From Microcoleus sp. AS-A8 (GTDB lineage Bacteria > Cyanobacteriota > Cyanobacteriia > Cyanobacteriales > Coleofasciculaceae): a DNA stretch of 64,000 bases. A model generated the notes under the pieces. The model was not told the DNA's origin. It saw only the letters and a list, made by a program, of their open reading frames with translations, and ran no database searches. Below are positions 55,633-64,000 of this stretch, piece after piece (position 1 is the first letter of the stretch; each line of letters starts with the position of its first letter). The stretch lies in the NCBI GenBank assembly GCA_039962225.1, contig JAMPKV010000011.1, positions 1-64,000 of the forward strand, written 5' to 3'. The position numbers and the translations under genes were made by a program.

Positions 55633-57002
55633 GTTTTGGATTGAGGTGGCACAATAATTTCCCTACTAGAAGATGAAGTTGCAGGTTTATCGTTAATTGT
55701 ATCGCTGATATTAAAGGGCGCAGATTGAAGAGCTAATAGGTCTTTAAAATACAGAATTATTGGCTCCTTCAAGGTAATAGAATAATCCTCATGTATTTCT
55801 GGAATTAATACAACTGAACTACTCACAAACAGAGTATCTCCAAAGATATTCAGAGCCTTTTCATTAATAGAGTCAATTAATACTTCGGGCATGGTTGACT
55901 GTTCGTCAGCAATTCTTTTTAGAGTAGCTCTGTCTTGCTCTAGAATTGCCTTCAATGCCTTTTGTTCCTGATGGCTGAGTTGTTGAATGAATTCCAACCA
56001 CTCGTGCCATTCTTCAGGTAATATTTGAGAAATGACGCTATAAAAATCCAGGGTATAAATTGGAGATGGGGTGGTTTTCTGGGGTTCAAGCACTTGAATT
56101 TGAGTTTGCCAATGCTGAAACTCGGCTTCTAATTGCTGCTTGCGACTTTCTAAATTATTTAAGTCACGATCAAGTTTTTTCTGCTGCTTACGTTTTTCAG
56201 AAATTTGGCTCAGTAACTGATCGAGTTTAGCTTTACCCGCCATTAAGCTCACTTCGACTTGCTTTTGCTGTTCCTGCAAGGGTGCTAAAACTTGATTGAG
56301 TTGTTCCTGACGTTGCTGAAGAACCTGAATTTGGGTTTGTAAGTCGTAAGCTTCTCCTTCTAAATTTCGTTTTTGATTTTCTAAAGTAATTAAGTCGGGG
56401 TGTAGTTTTTCTTTTTGTTGCTTTTTATAAGAAATTTGTTTATGTAGCCGCTCAATTTCCTTCTTTAATTGATTAGTTTGAACTTCTGTTTGATTAAGCT
56501 GAAACGTTTTAGCCGAAATAGATTGCTCTAGTTCAATTTGTTGTCTTTCTAGCTGTTGAAGTTGAGTTTGTAGGGTATAAAACTCAGTCTCTTGTTGCTG
56601 TTTTTCTTTCTGAAAATCACTCAGTTCCCGATATAATTCGTTCCTTTGGATATGTAGGTCTGAAACTCGGTTGAGGAGCTGACTGCGTTCGCCTTGCAAG
56701 GCATTAATGCTAGCTTCTACTTCTTGTCTCGTCGCGGTTGCTGAAGCCAGAGATTCATAAAGTTGGTTTTCCTCTTCCAGAAGTTCTTGAATCTGGTTTT
56801 GTAGGGAGCCTCTGAGTAACTTTTCCTGATAAATTCGCCGTTTTTCAGCGATAGCCGCTCCGGCCAAAGTCCCAGGAACTGTAATGACACCCGTCAGTAG
56901 TGCTTTATTGATGTCTCGATTCACCAGCAGTCCCAGCAAAAAGCTGACACTGAAAGCAACTGAACCGAGCAGAATTCGATTGACTACCCTTATTGATTGC
57001 AT
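55629..57002 (-). CDS. Membrane coiled-coil protein with TerB-C-like C terminus
   Basis: 457 residues. Two hydrophobic segments (about 8-27 and 34-53) at the N terminus, a long coiled coil (65-310) rich in Gln/Leu/Glu, then a compact domain (about 330-430: WLEFIQQLSHQEQKALKAILEQD ... LIDSINEKALNIFGDTLF) that resembles the TerB C-terminal domain of stress/defence systems. The C-terminal tail is Ser/Pro-rich. It lies 324 bases upstream of the DUF2791 gene on the same strand with a plus-strand gene between. Function unknown. Confidence 0.75.
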   Translation of the reverse strand: MQSIRVVNRILLGSVAFSVSFLLGLLVNRDINKALLTGVITVPGTLAGAAIAEKRRIYQEKLLRGSLQNQIQELLEEENQLYESLASATATRQEVEASINALQGERSQLLNRVSDLHIQRNELYRELSDFQKEKQQQETEFYTLQTQLQQLERQQIELEQSISAKTFQLNQTEVQTNQLKKEIERLHKQISYKKQQKEKLHPDLITLENQKRNLEGEAYDLQTQIQVLQQRQEQLNQVLAPLQEQQKQVEVSLMAGKAKLDQLLSQISEKRKQQKKLDRDLNNLESRKQQLEAEFQHWQTQIQVLEPQKTTPSPIYTLDFYSVISQILPEEWHEWLEFIQQLSHQEQKALKAILEQDRATLKRIADEQSTMPEVLIDSINEKALNIFGDTLFVSSSVVLIPEIHEDYSITLKEPIILYFKDLLALQSAPFNISDTINDKPATSSSSREIIVPPQSKT

Positions 57003-57103
57003 CTTGCTTGTATTTGAACCCAGTCAATAGACGAACGAGGGAAATCGGTAATGGAGAAATGATCATTGATTGGAGTCTGTTTACTGACATCTTGCCCCTT
57101 TGT

Positions 57104-57236
57104 CAGTAAGCCTCCACACCCGCCAAGAAATTAATTTCTTGGCTTATAGCTCAAGTCCATTGAAATGGACTGAAACTCTTATCCAGTCGTATGAAGACGA
57201 CTTTATCTATGAGACAGTGGTTTTAACCACAGGCGG
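57104..57236 (+). repeat. Multi-hairpin structured repeat element
   Basis: Four successive inverted repeats: a perfect 22-nt palindrome (57122-57143); AGTCCATT-GA-AATGGACT (57154-57171); AGTCGT-ATGAAG-ACGACT (57185-57202); GTGGTT-TT-AACCAC (57217-57230); bracketed by CCGCC and GGCGG. A truncated relative occurs at 43705-43765. It lies between the coiled-coil gene and the DUF815 gene. Confidence 0.85.
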
Positions 57237-57294
57237 TTGTTGCAACTGATGCAAGATCTGAGTTTACCCATTACCCATTACCCACACATTAGTT

Positions 57295-58665
57295 TTAGTG
57301 ATGTGACTTTGAAAGAGCTAATTCGCCCTTTAGGAAGTCAATAAACTGCCGTGCCGTGCGTCCAGAACGCCCATTATGACGAGTCGCCCATTGCAAAGCA
57401 CTATACTCTAATTCATTATGGCTCAGAGCAATTTTGGATTGTTCGGCTAGGTGGTGGACTATCTTCAGATAGGTGTCTTGGTTGGCTGGCTCAAAGGTGA
57501 GGGTTAAGCCAAAGCGATCGCTAAACGACAACTTCTCCTGAAGTGTATCCCAAGCATGGACTTCATCACTATCGCGGGGACGGGGTCTATCCTCAAAGAA
57601 TTCCCGAATCAGATGTCGTCGATTAGAGGTAGCATAAACGACAACATTGGGCGGACGAGCGGTTACACTTCCTTCTAAAACAACTTTCAGGGCTTTAAAG
57701 GCGTCATCATCTTCCTCAAAGGAAAGGTCATCAACAAAAATAATAAATTTCTGAGGAATCGGACGCAATTGCTCTTGCAAAATTGACAAATCTTTTAGTT
57801 CAGATTTAGCGACTTCAATCAATCGCAAACCTCTTACAGCCAAACCATCGCCATTAGCTGAATCCTTATACTGATTTAACAATCCCTTGACTAACGAAGA
57901 CTTGCCCGTGCCGCGACTGCCGTAGAGCAAGATGTGGAGGGCAGGGTAACCCGCGAGTAAACATTCTGTATTCTTAAGTAAAGCGGCTTTCTGCGACTCA
58001 TAACCCGCCAGTTCCGTAAGCTGGATGGGATCAGGGCGAGCAATCCCTATTAACTGTCCTGACTGCCAGCGAAAGGCATGATACTGGGCGAATAGCCCTG
58101 TTCCAGATTGCTGGTAATAGGCCGCTAAAATCTCTACCGCATCTCCCCAGTCGTCTAACTGTTGCAGCTTTTCTCGAAAAGACGGCTCATGCAATGTCCC
58201 ACTACTTTGGTATACCCCGCTTGGCGTCCCCACATCCCCGTCATGATGCCATGCAATGGGGGCAACCGTTGGTTTGGCGGCGACTTGCACCCAACGGCTG
58301 AGTTGTTCACTGCTACACTGGTAAAGACTTTGCAAGACCTGCAAATCCTGCCGCACGGCGGCGATCAGGGCAGGAGGCAATTTCTCAAGGGGTGTCACCT
58401 GAGCTTGCTGGCTAAACGGATTATCGTCTCGGAGAATTTGTGTGACAAGGTAATCTTGCCAGCTTTGTTGACTCGCGGCTAAAGCTCTAAACCATCTGCC
58501 GTAAGCCTGGAGACACTTGAGTCCATCAGCATCGCTGTGCAGGAAGGCTTGCAATAAATTGGAGAAAGCTTGACCCACTTCTCCACTGAGGACAGATTGA
58601 TAAAGTAACAGTGACGCCGCTTGGCGTTGGAGCAGTTGAATTGAGGCAGTAGCGGGAGTAGCCAT
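57295..58665 (-). CDS. DUF815 family AAA-type ATPase
   Basis: 456 residues. N-terminal 200 residues are helical and lack known motifs; the ATPase domain (215-455) has Walker A GSRGTGKS (249-256), Walker B FIIFVDDLSF and arginine-finger region NRRHLIREFFEDRPRP. DUF815 proteins resemble DnaA/Hda-like ATPases but their roles are unknown. It follows the multi-hairpin repeat. Not obviously linked to the DUF2791 group, but close on the same strand. Confidence 0.88.
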   Translation of the reverse strand: MATPATASIQLLQRQAASLLLYQSVLSGEVGQAFSNLLQAFLHSDADGLKCLQAYGRWFRALAASQQSWQDYLVTQILRDDNPFSQQAQVTPLEKLPPALIAAVRQDLQVLQSLYQCSSEQLSRWVQVAAKPTVAPIAWHHDGDVGTPSGVYQSSGTLHEPSFREKLQQLDDWGDAVEILAAYYQQSGTGLFAQYHAFRWQSGQLIGIARPDPIQLTELAGYESQKAALLKNTECLLAGYPALHILLYGSRGTGKSSLVKGLLNQYKDSANGDGLAVRGLRLIEVAKSELKDLSILQEQLRPIPQKFIIFVDDLSFEEDDDAFKALKVVLEGSVTARPPNVVVYATSNRRHLIREFFEDRPRPRDSDEVHAWDTLQEKLSFSDRFGLTLTFEPANQDTYLKIVHHLAEQSKIALSHNELEYSALQWATRHNGRSGRTARQFIDFLKGELALSKSHH

Positions 58666-58994
58666 GCAGGAGCGATCGCTTCAGTCAAAACGTCATTGAA
58701 TTTTAGCCTCTACCCATCCTATCGAGGATATTACCCTCCCTTCCCTCCGATATCAAACAGGGGTTATGACCCATAGTGCTAAAAATCAAGCGGGTTGCTC
58801 TAGTTAGAGAAATCTTTACACTAAGACGCTCGATCATTTAGAACAAATGAAGTTTCCTTCGCAAGTCTTGTCATCCCTCCAGAGATTAGATTACGCTCAA
58901 TCAACAAGTCTTCGGAAACGCTGAGAGCAACTCATTGCTAAACCGAGTTAATTGTCAAATTACCAAAATTACGATTCATTTTGAAGGAGAACAA
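58666..58994. other. Non-coding interval before a small membrane protein
   Basis: About 330 bases between divergent genes. No repeat or operator recognised apart from the strong ribosome-binding site at 58985. Confidence 0.45.
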
Positions 58995-59153
58995 ATGACC
59001 AGCAACATTGCCAAAAACTTCGCCGCCGTAACTGTCGCTGGTACATTGTTGAGCTTCATCGTTGCTAGCACCGCTGTAGGCGTTGCCGTCATTTTAAACG
59101 TTACAGGCGTTCATGCGACGACGCACAGCGATGTGAATTCTGTGCAACGATAG
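58995..59153 (+). CDS. Small membrane/exported protein (52 aa)
   Basis: Start ATG at 58995 with AAGGAG eight bases upstream, one of the best ribosome-binding sites in the window. A single hydrophobic segment (about 8-34: FAAVTVAGTLLSFIVASTAV) precedes a short polar tail. The longer frame from 58935 lacks such a signal. Family unknown; could be a small membrane protein. Confidence 0.6.
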   Translation: MTSNIAKNFAAVTVAGTLLSFIVASTAVGVAVILNVTGVHATTHSDVNSVQR

Positions 59154-59178
59154 AAAACTTCGTTGTCCTTGAGGTGGT

Positions 59179-61284
59179 TTAAGCCGCCGTAACTAAGCCG
59201 CTGTGTTTAAGTAGAGGCTCAGTACTCGGTTCACGTCCCCGGAAGGATTGAAATACTTCCATCGGATGTAAACTCCCGCCGAGAGCCAACACAGTATCGC
59301 GGTATCGCTTGCCGGTAGTGGCGATCGCCTCCTCATTATCTAACCCCGCCTCCTCAAACGCTGCGAAGGCATCCGCACTCAAAACTTCAGCCCATTTATA
59401 ACTGTAATAACCCGCCGCATAACCTCCAGCAAAGATATGGCTAAACGCGCACAAAAAGGCGTCTTCAGGTAAGGGGGGCAAAATGGTCGTTGTCTGAGCA
59501 ATCCGCTTACGTACATCTCCCGGAGTTTCCTTGCCACCGGGCACATAGCGGTGATGCAGCTCTAAATCGACAAAACCAAAGTGCAGTTGTCGCAACATCA
59601 CACTGCCACTTCTGTAATGCCGTGCTGCCAGTAATTTTTGATAATAATGTTCTGGCAGCGGCTCACCTGTTTCATAGTGCCTTGCCATTCCCATCAACGT
59701 AGGCCGGTCATAGCACCAATTTTCCATAAACTGGCTGGGCAGTTCCACCGCATCCCATTCCACATTATTGATACCGGCGGCACCTGGATAATCGACCTGG
59801 GTGAGCATGTGTTGCAAGCCATGACCAAATTCGTGGAACAGCGTCTCCACTTCATTAAAGGTCATCAGACTGGGCTTACCATCTACCGGGGGAGTCTGAT
59901 TACAGATTAAATAGGCGACAGGTAAACGTGTGGTAGATATGCCATTATCAGGAATTTTGGCGCGACCAATGCACTCATCCATCCAAGCACCGCCCCGTTT
60001 TTCCTCAGGACGGCTGTAAGGATCTAGGTAAAAGTAAGCAATAGGAGTGTTTGTCTCGTCCGCAATTTGAAAATAATGTACATGTTTATGCCATACGGGA
60101 GCCTGCCCATCCGCTGCCGTAACAGTAACGCCAAACAGCCGCTTGACGAGGGAAAATAACCCATCGAGTACTTGGGGCAAAGGAAAGTAAGGGCGTAATT
60201 CTTCGGCACTAAAGGCAAACTTTTCTTCCCGTTGGCGTTCTGCCCAGAAGCTGATATCCCAGTGCTTCAAGTCTTTGGCTTCCTCGGCACCCTTAGACGC
60301 TGCAAACGCTTTCAACTCGTCTAAATCTTGAGCAGCCGCATCGTAACTGGCGCGACGCAATTCCTCTAGCAGTTTCTCAACCGCCTCAACATGAGGAGCC
60401 ATCTTACTGGCGAGGCTCAATTCGGCATAACTATTAAAGCCCACTAACTGTGCTTTTTCCTGACGCAGTTCTAAAATCCGCTCAATCAGTGGGTTATTAT
60501 CCAACTCACCCTGCGAGGCACGGCTGATAAAGGCTCTGTAGAGTTTTTCCCGTAAGTCGCGACGGGTGCTGTGTTCCATGACGGGGACATAACTGGGGTA
60601 ATCTAGAGTAATCCGCCAAGGGCCATTTTCCGTTGTTGCGCTCTCCTCTCCCGCTGCACGCGCCGTTTGAGCCGCCAAACTTAATAAGCTAGGCGGTAAG
60701 CCGTCCACTTCATCTTTGTGGCTTAGAGTCAAGCTAAAGGCTTTAGTGGCATCCAGCACATGGTTCGAGAATTTGGTGGAAAGTTCTGCGAGTTCGAGTT
60801 GAATTGCATTGAAACGATCTCGCTTTTCTCCTGTCAAACCCACACCGGAGAGTTCTGCCTGTCGGATTGCCGCTTCCACAATCCGCTGCTGAGCTGGCTG
60901 TAGGCTGTTCCAAGCCTCGCCTTCACGCAAAGCTTTGTACGCTTTGTAGAGAGACTGGCTTTGGTTTAGCTTGTTGACAAACTGTACAACATTAGGCTGC
61001 ACGGCTTCATAAGCCTCCCGCAGTTTGGGGCTATTCTTGACGCCCATCAAATGACCGACAATACCCCAACTCCAAGTCAGGCGTTCTGTCAAACGGTCTA
61101 GCGGTTCAACCAATCCGCTCCAAGTCGGTGTAACTCGATGCTCTAAGCTGGCTAGTTCCTCCTCTAATTGTGCCAACAGTTGCGTCATTGCAGGCACAAC
61201 ATGCTCTGGCTCAATCGCATCAAAAGGAGGTAACCCTTTTCCAATTAATAAAGGGTTATCAGTAACAGTTGCATTAGCAATCAT
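59179..61284 (-). CDS. prlC: M3 family oligopeptidase (PrlC/oligopeptidase A type)
   Basis: 701 residues, cytosolic zinc metallopeptidase that degrades short peptides, including signal-peptide remnants in E. coli. The HExxH site reads HEFGHGLQH, with the third ligand Glu 20-some residues on, and other family phrases (LRQLHFGFVDLELHHRY, YYSYKWAEVLSADAF) are intact. Ends 26 bases after the small membrane protein gene on the opposite strand. Confidence 0.95.
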   Translation of the reverse strand: MIANATVTDNPLLIGKGLPPFDAIEPEHVVPAMTQLLAQLEEELASLEHRVTPTWSGLVEPLDRLTERLTWSWGIVGHLMGVKNSPKLREAYEAVQPNVVQFVNKLNQSQSLYKAYKALREGEAWNSLQPAQQRIVEAAIRQAELSGVGLTGEKRDRFNAIQLELAELSTKFSNHVLDATKAFSLTLSHKDEVDGLPPSLLSLAAQTARAAGEESATTENGPWRITLDYPSYVPVMEHSTRRDLREKLYRAFISRASQGELDNNPLIERILELRQEKAQLVGFNSYAELSLASKMAPHVEAVEKLLEELRRASYDAAAQDLDELKAFAASKGAEEAKDLKHWDISFWAERQREEKFAFSAEELRPYFPLPQVLDGLFSLVKRLFGVTVTAADGQAPVWHKHVHYFQIADETNTPIAYFYLDPYSRPEEKRGGAWMDECIGRAKIPDNGISTTRLPVAYLICNQTPPVDGKPSLMTFNEVETLFHEFGHGLQHMLTQVDYPGAAGINNVEWDAVELPSQFMENWCYDRPTLMGMARHYETGEPLPEHYYQKLLAARHYRSGSVMLRQLHFGFVDLELHHRYVPGGKETPGDVRKRIAQTTTILPPLPEDAFLCAFSHIFAGGYAAGYYSYKWAEVLSADAFAAFEEAGLDNEEAIATTGKRYRDTVLALGGSLHPMEVFQSFRGREPSTEPLLKHSGLVTAA

Positions 61285-61576
61285 AACTAGTGGTTCGTTT
61301 CGGACGCTTGAAGTAAACTGCTTTAATTGTTGGGGCTATGTTAATACCTAGCAGTGATCCCTGTCTTTGGAAATGATGAAAAATTTAGTGTGATGACCAT
61401 TAGGGGTAGAGACAAAGGCATCCGTTGATCTCTAGCCTAAACCCTTACACTGTTTTGCGAATGACTGCCGATACCAGTATGCTTCTACTTAATTATCTGG
61501 AAAATTTATGGCGCGGCTGGGGGGGTAACCGTAATCCTTGAGGTGTGCTAACCCCCATAAAATCGAGTGTGGTTGC
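61285..61576. other. Intergenic region upstream of prlC
   Basis: About 290 bases between the HHL1-like gene's 3' end and the prlC start, both minus strand. Nothing further recognised. Confidence 0.4.
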
Positions 61577-62008
61577 TCAACGGCGCTGGAGCAGAGACGA
61601 AAAGCGCTCTTTGATACTGGTAACCGTTGTTTGAATTAAGTTAGCCGTTGTGGGTGTAGGACGAACCGCCACCTGAATAGGCTCATCCTTAAATTCCTTG
61701 AGTCGATGACCGTACTCTAAGTTGTTTTGGTGCTTACGCAGTTTCGGGAACAGGCGGAAAACCCCCTTGAGCAACTCCTGTTCTTGCTCAAACACGGCTT
61801 GGTTGATTTGATTACTCCGGTTCACAGCTATTGAACCGGCTGGCAACCACTGTTGCTGACCTTTAATCCGTACATAAATATTAAATTCTGGCACCCCGGA
61901 CTTTTTCATCTCGTCGTATTTCCGTGCTGCCGCCACCCGTTTGGCCTTACTTTTCTGGGCCGTCTTTTGCTTCGGCTGAACTTTCCCGAATCCAATTTGG
62001 GTCGTCAC
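61577..62008 (-). CDS. HHL1-like protein
   Basis: 143 residues. Basic N terminus (QPKQKTAQKSKAKRVAAARKYDEMKKSG) and a compact domain (EFNIYVRIKGQQQWLPAGSIAVNRSNQINQAV). Plants' HHL1 binds PSII and matters under high light; cyanobacterial relatives are probably thylakoid-linked. No membrane segment is obvious, so assignment rests on overall pattern. Confidence 0.62.
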   Translation of the reverse strand: MTTQIGFGKVQPKQKTAQKSKAKRVAAARKYDEMKKSGVPEFNIYVRIKGQQQWLPAGSIAVNRSNQINQAVFEQEQELLKGVFRLFPKLRKHQNNLEYGHRLKEFKDEPIQVAVRPTPTTANLIQTTVTSIKERFSSLLQRR

Positions 62009-62381
62009 AACGATTACTCCCTTACTTCCTTAACAAAAGTTTACACTATTTTCATATAACTTTTGCAGGATGCCCCCAATAGCTGGTCAATCTCAGCATC
62101 GTTGGATGGAGTTCAGATTGGGTTTAGTCGTTTTGGGGAATCAAATTTTAGAATCTTGCTTCATCGATTAATCCCTAGAGAAATAAAGTTTTTTGCCCTA
62201 GGGCTAAACCCAGTCGATACATGCTCTCCTCTGCAATTGAACCCCTACAATTAAAAAACAAGGTGGATTGCGGTAGCGGTATGACCCAATTACAGGCTGA
62301 GCCGAGAAGGCAATCCCAGAGCAATTAACATTTTTTAACAGGTTAGCTGAGTGGAAACCAATGTAGGGGACGGCTAAAGCG
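62009..62381. other. Non-coding interval with a long-range inverted repeat
   Basis: About 370 bases. TGGGTTTAG and its complement CTAAACCCA lie roughly 90 bases apart near 62118 and 62212. A 63-codon open frame here (62063-62254) lacks coding character. Confidence 0.4.
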
Positions 62382-62807
62382 ATGCATAAGCTTTCAGAAA
62401 CTGTATATTCGAGTTTATTTTGGTTAATTTCTGGGCTACTAGTTTGGCTGGTAATTCTACCTGTAGCATTAATGGGTTTACCGCTAATCATTGTGGGAAA
62501 AGTAGCAAGACAGGTTCTTTTTCAAATCCCTCAGTCCAATTTAGTCAACGAAAAAAGCCGCTCACCGATTCATCCTGAAAGCATACCGAATAAGGGTGTT
62601 CAGCCAATTTTGACAACATTCTTGCTAAAAACTCTCATTGAACTACCTGCGTTCTTAGCAGCCGTTTTGTCTTTACAACCCAAACGATTCCTAAAAGGTG
62701 AGCAGGTACAATCTCACCCACTTGAGATAAAATCCGCCAATTTACCAGGCGAACCCTCAACAGGAGTGATTGAAGTACCTACTGAAGGAAAAACAACGGG
62801 AACTTAG
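62382..62807 (+). CDS. Small membrane protein of unknown function
   Basis: 141 residues with an N-terminal membrane hairpin (residues about 10-45: LFWLISGLLVWLVILPVALMGLPLIIVGK) and a second hydrophobic helix (about 82-98), then a polar C terminus. AGGGGA lies about 11 bases before the ATG. No family recognised. Confidence 0.6.
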   Translation: MHKLSETVYSSLFWLISGLLVWLVILPVALMGLPLIIVGKVARQVLFQIPQSNLVNEKSRSPIHPESIPNKGVQPILTTFLLKTLIELPAFLAAVLSLQPKRFLKGEQVQSHPLEIKSANLPGEPSTGVIEVPTEGKTTGT

Positions 62808-62871
62808 CGATCGCAAATTTATTCCTCCTCAGGCTTCCGCTTAAGTAAGCTGTTGTGCATTTAAGAGAGGG

Positions 62872-62892
62872 ACTGAGGCTTCAGCCTTTTTA
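62872..62892 (+). terminator. Likely terminator downstream of the small membrane protein gene
   Basis: Short hairpin with arms CTGA/TCAG and neighbouring GGC/GCC, followed by five T. It is 65 bases past the stop at 62807. Confidence 0.45.
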
Positions 62893-62918
62893 TTGTGGGA
62901 TGGACATCCTGCTCGTCC
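62887..62918. repeat. Dispersed hairpin repeat, copy 2
   Basis: TTTTTATTGTGGGATGGACATCC-type sequence, related to 53723-53755 over about 28 bases. Confidence 0.5.
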
Positions 62919-63278
62919 AAGCTAAGCCATGTTTTATCCCGATTAGCTTATACCCAACTTCCTCTAAGCAGAAACTTATTTTCACTTAACCATTTTTCCG
63001 GCAATATTTAACGGGTTCGCCTTTAATATCTCATGAATGCAACCGCAAGAACTCACTGATCTAGGGAGAATAGCGTAAGCTCAATAAACCGTAATTCGAT
63101 ATACACACATCACAGACTAAAAATGTCAACCGCCGCCCAGTTTAGAGTTGGCATAAGTGATTCTGTGTTTTAGCTTTATTTTGAGCCACTCATCAGGAAA
63201 ATCGCGATGAGCTTTACCAACTCCCTCACTCAATGAATAAAATATTAAGAGAAGAATTGGTAAACCGAGGGAATCTCT

Positions 63279-63566
63279 ATGCTCAAAAGCGTGGTTGTAG
63301 CCTTGGTAAGTTTGGGGTTAGTGATACTAACGACTTTAGCGCTAGCTCCAGCGGACGCGGCTACGAGTAATTCAGAGACTTATATATGGAGCTTTGCCTC
63401 CTTAGATAGCAATCAACTCGTTTGTAAACAGGTGGTGATGCATCCAGAACGAGCATTACAGCGCCGCTCTTCCCAAGAGCAAGTTGTACAGATGACCTCT
63501 ATATCTAGAATGGTGAGCGATCGCTATTGTGCTAACTCCGCAAAGCCTTATGTAGCAGGCAGATGA
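63279..63566 (+). CDS. Small secreted protein
   Basis: 95 residues. Signal peptide (hydrophobic 6-22, cleavage near ADA-AT at 28) then a mature part of about 67 residues with two Cys that could form a disulfide. GAGGGA precedes the ATG. Family unknown. Confidence 0.65.
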   Translation: MLKSVVVALVSLGLVILTTLALAPADAATSNSETYIWSFASLDSNQLVCKQVVMHPERALQRRSSQEQVVQMTSISRMVSDRYCANSAKPYVAGR

Positions 63567-63597
63567 GCGAATAGGGATAGGGGTGGGAAGTCAATTC

Positions 63598-64000
63598 CTA
63601 TCCCCTCAAATTCTGCAAAAAGTGCCCAACTAGATAAAGAGAACCGCACAACACAATTAAACGTTTCGATGTCTCCGTGGGGTTAGAGGTTGCCGCCTCT
63701 AACCCTTTCTCTAAATCGGGATAGGTACGGCAATCAGCGAGTTGTGGACAAATACTTCGAGCTAAAACAGCTAGGGCATTGGGGTCGGCTGAGCTATGGT
63801 CAGGGACGGGTACGAGGTACAATTGGTCAGTCGCTCGCAGCAGAGCGTCGAAGATATCCGCGTGATCTTTCGTCGAGAGGATGCCCATCACCCAAGTGAT
63901 TGGCATGTTGAGAGTATCGACATACTGACGGAGAGCTTGGGCGGCGGCTGGATTGTGTGCACCGTCGATTAGGAGGCGATGATGGTGCCACGTTGTCCAC
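63598..64000 (-). CDS. folC: Dihydrofolate/folylpolyglutamate synthase, 3' part (cut by window edge)
   Basis: The C-terminal domain is visible: LLIDGAHNPAAAQALRQYVDTL, the family's hallmark, then WVMGILSTKDHADIF and CGSLYLVGHFL. The frame is open to the end of the window on the minus strand, so the ATP-binding N-terminal domain lies beyond 64000. Adds glutamate to folates. Confidence 0.92.
   Translation of the reverse strand, partial: WTTWHHHRLLIDGAHNPAAAQALRQYVDTLNMPITWVMGILSTKDHADIFDALLRATDQLYLVPVPDHSSADPNALAVLARSICPQLADCRTYPDLEKGLEAATSNPTETSKRLIVLCGSLYLVGHFLQNLRG

Larger units (their letters stand above)
62808..63278. other. Non-coding interval with hairpins
   Basis: About 470 bases. CTGA-GGCT-TCAG followed by T5 (62872-62890) can act as terminator for the preceding gene. 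A copy of the hairpin repeat of 53723 follows at 62887-62918. The rest is unremarkable. Confidence 0.5.

Noticed and set aside
62063-62254. 63-codon plus-strand open frame
   Set aside because: No coding character; covers an inverted repeat.

Overview
The window is chromosomal DNA of a cyanobacterium, probably a filamentous, polysaccharide-producing one. The octamer GCGATCGC (HIP1) recurs throughout, short heptamer repeats typical of filamentous cyanobacteria fill gaps and even reach into genes, and several families are cyanobacterial (Ycf51, HHL1-like, DUF3370, grxC next to gshB, groES-groEL behind a CIRCE operator). I cannot fix the genus from sequence alone; a Coleofasciculus/Microcoleus-like organism is a guess. 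I found no tRNA, rRNA, CRISPR array, intact insertion sequence or prophage.

Layout. 0.7-7.1 kb: UDP-xylose synthase and UDP-glucose dehydrogenase, msrA, then a GH8 lipoprotein and a membrane-anchored SGNH hydrolase. 7.1-14.5 kb: a receiver-histidine kinase and a 2004-residue Ser/Thr kinase-ATPase-GAF-PAS-histidine kinase. 15.2-20.1 kb: GH5-CBM2 cellulase, DUF3891, a small conserved protein and a second, AT-rich GH5. 20.3-22.4 kb: groEL, groES and CIRCE. 22.8-25.7 kb: ferredoxin-like protein, NarL-type regulator, DUF3370. 26.0-29.4 kb: GH2 enzyme, a galT stump and an M24 homologue lacking metal ligands. 29.4-32.9 kb: five co-directional genes (two receivers with altered phosphorylation sites, two Crp-type regulators, one heptad-repeat coiled coil). 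33.4-40.7 kb: cupin, galE, a GH1-RmlD fusion, a frameshifted membrane gene and a glycosyltransferase-UDP-galactopyranose mutase fusion. 41.4-50.0 kb: Ycf51, iron-type alcohol dehydrogenase, aminotransferase, PRC-barrel protein, a 116-residue unknown behind two tandem CIRCE-like operators, dihaem cytochrome c, MoxR ATPase, ribF. 50.3-64.0 kb: metallo-hydrolase, grxC-gshB, DUF2791 ATPase with a TerB-C-like coiled-coil membrane protein and a small gene between them, DUF815 ATPase, M3 oligopeptidase, HHL1-like protein, small membrane/secreted proteins and the 3' part of folC.

How the genes work together. Much of the window makes, modifies or cuts extracellular polysaccharide: Ugd then Uxs gives UDP-glucuronate and UDP-xylose; GalE then Glf gives UDP-galactose and UDP-galactofuranose; GH8, GH5, GH2, GH1 and SGNH enzymes would trim or remodel glycans. 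A second theme is signalling, with large kinases and a cassette of apparently phosphorylation-independent receivers with Crp-type DNA-binding proteins. A third is stress: groESL and MsrA, glutaredoxin/glutathione, and an unknown gene that the sequence places under HrcA.

The most unusual signals are the tandem CIRCE-like operators at 47045-47105, a multi-hairpin repeat element at 57104-57236 with a truncated copy at 43705-43765, the 29.4-32.9 kb regulatory cassette, and the DUF2791/TerB-C group at 54-57 kb.
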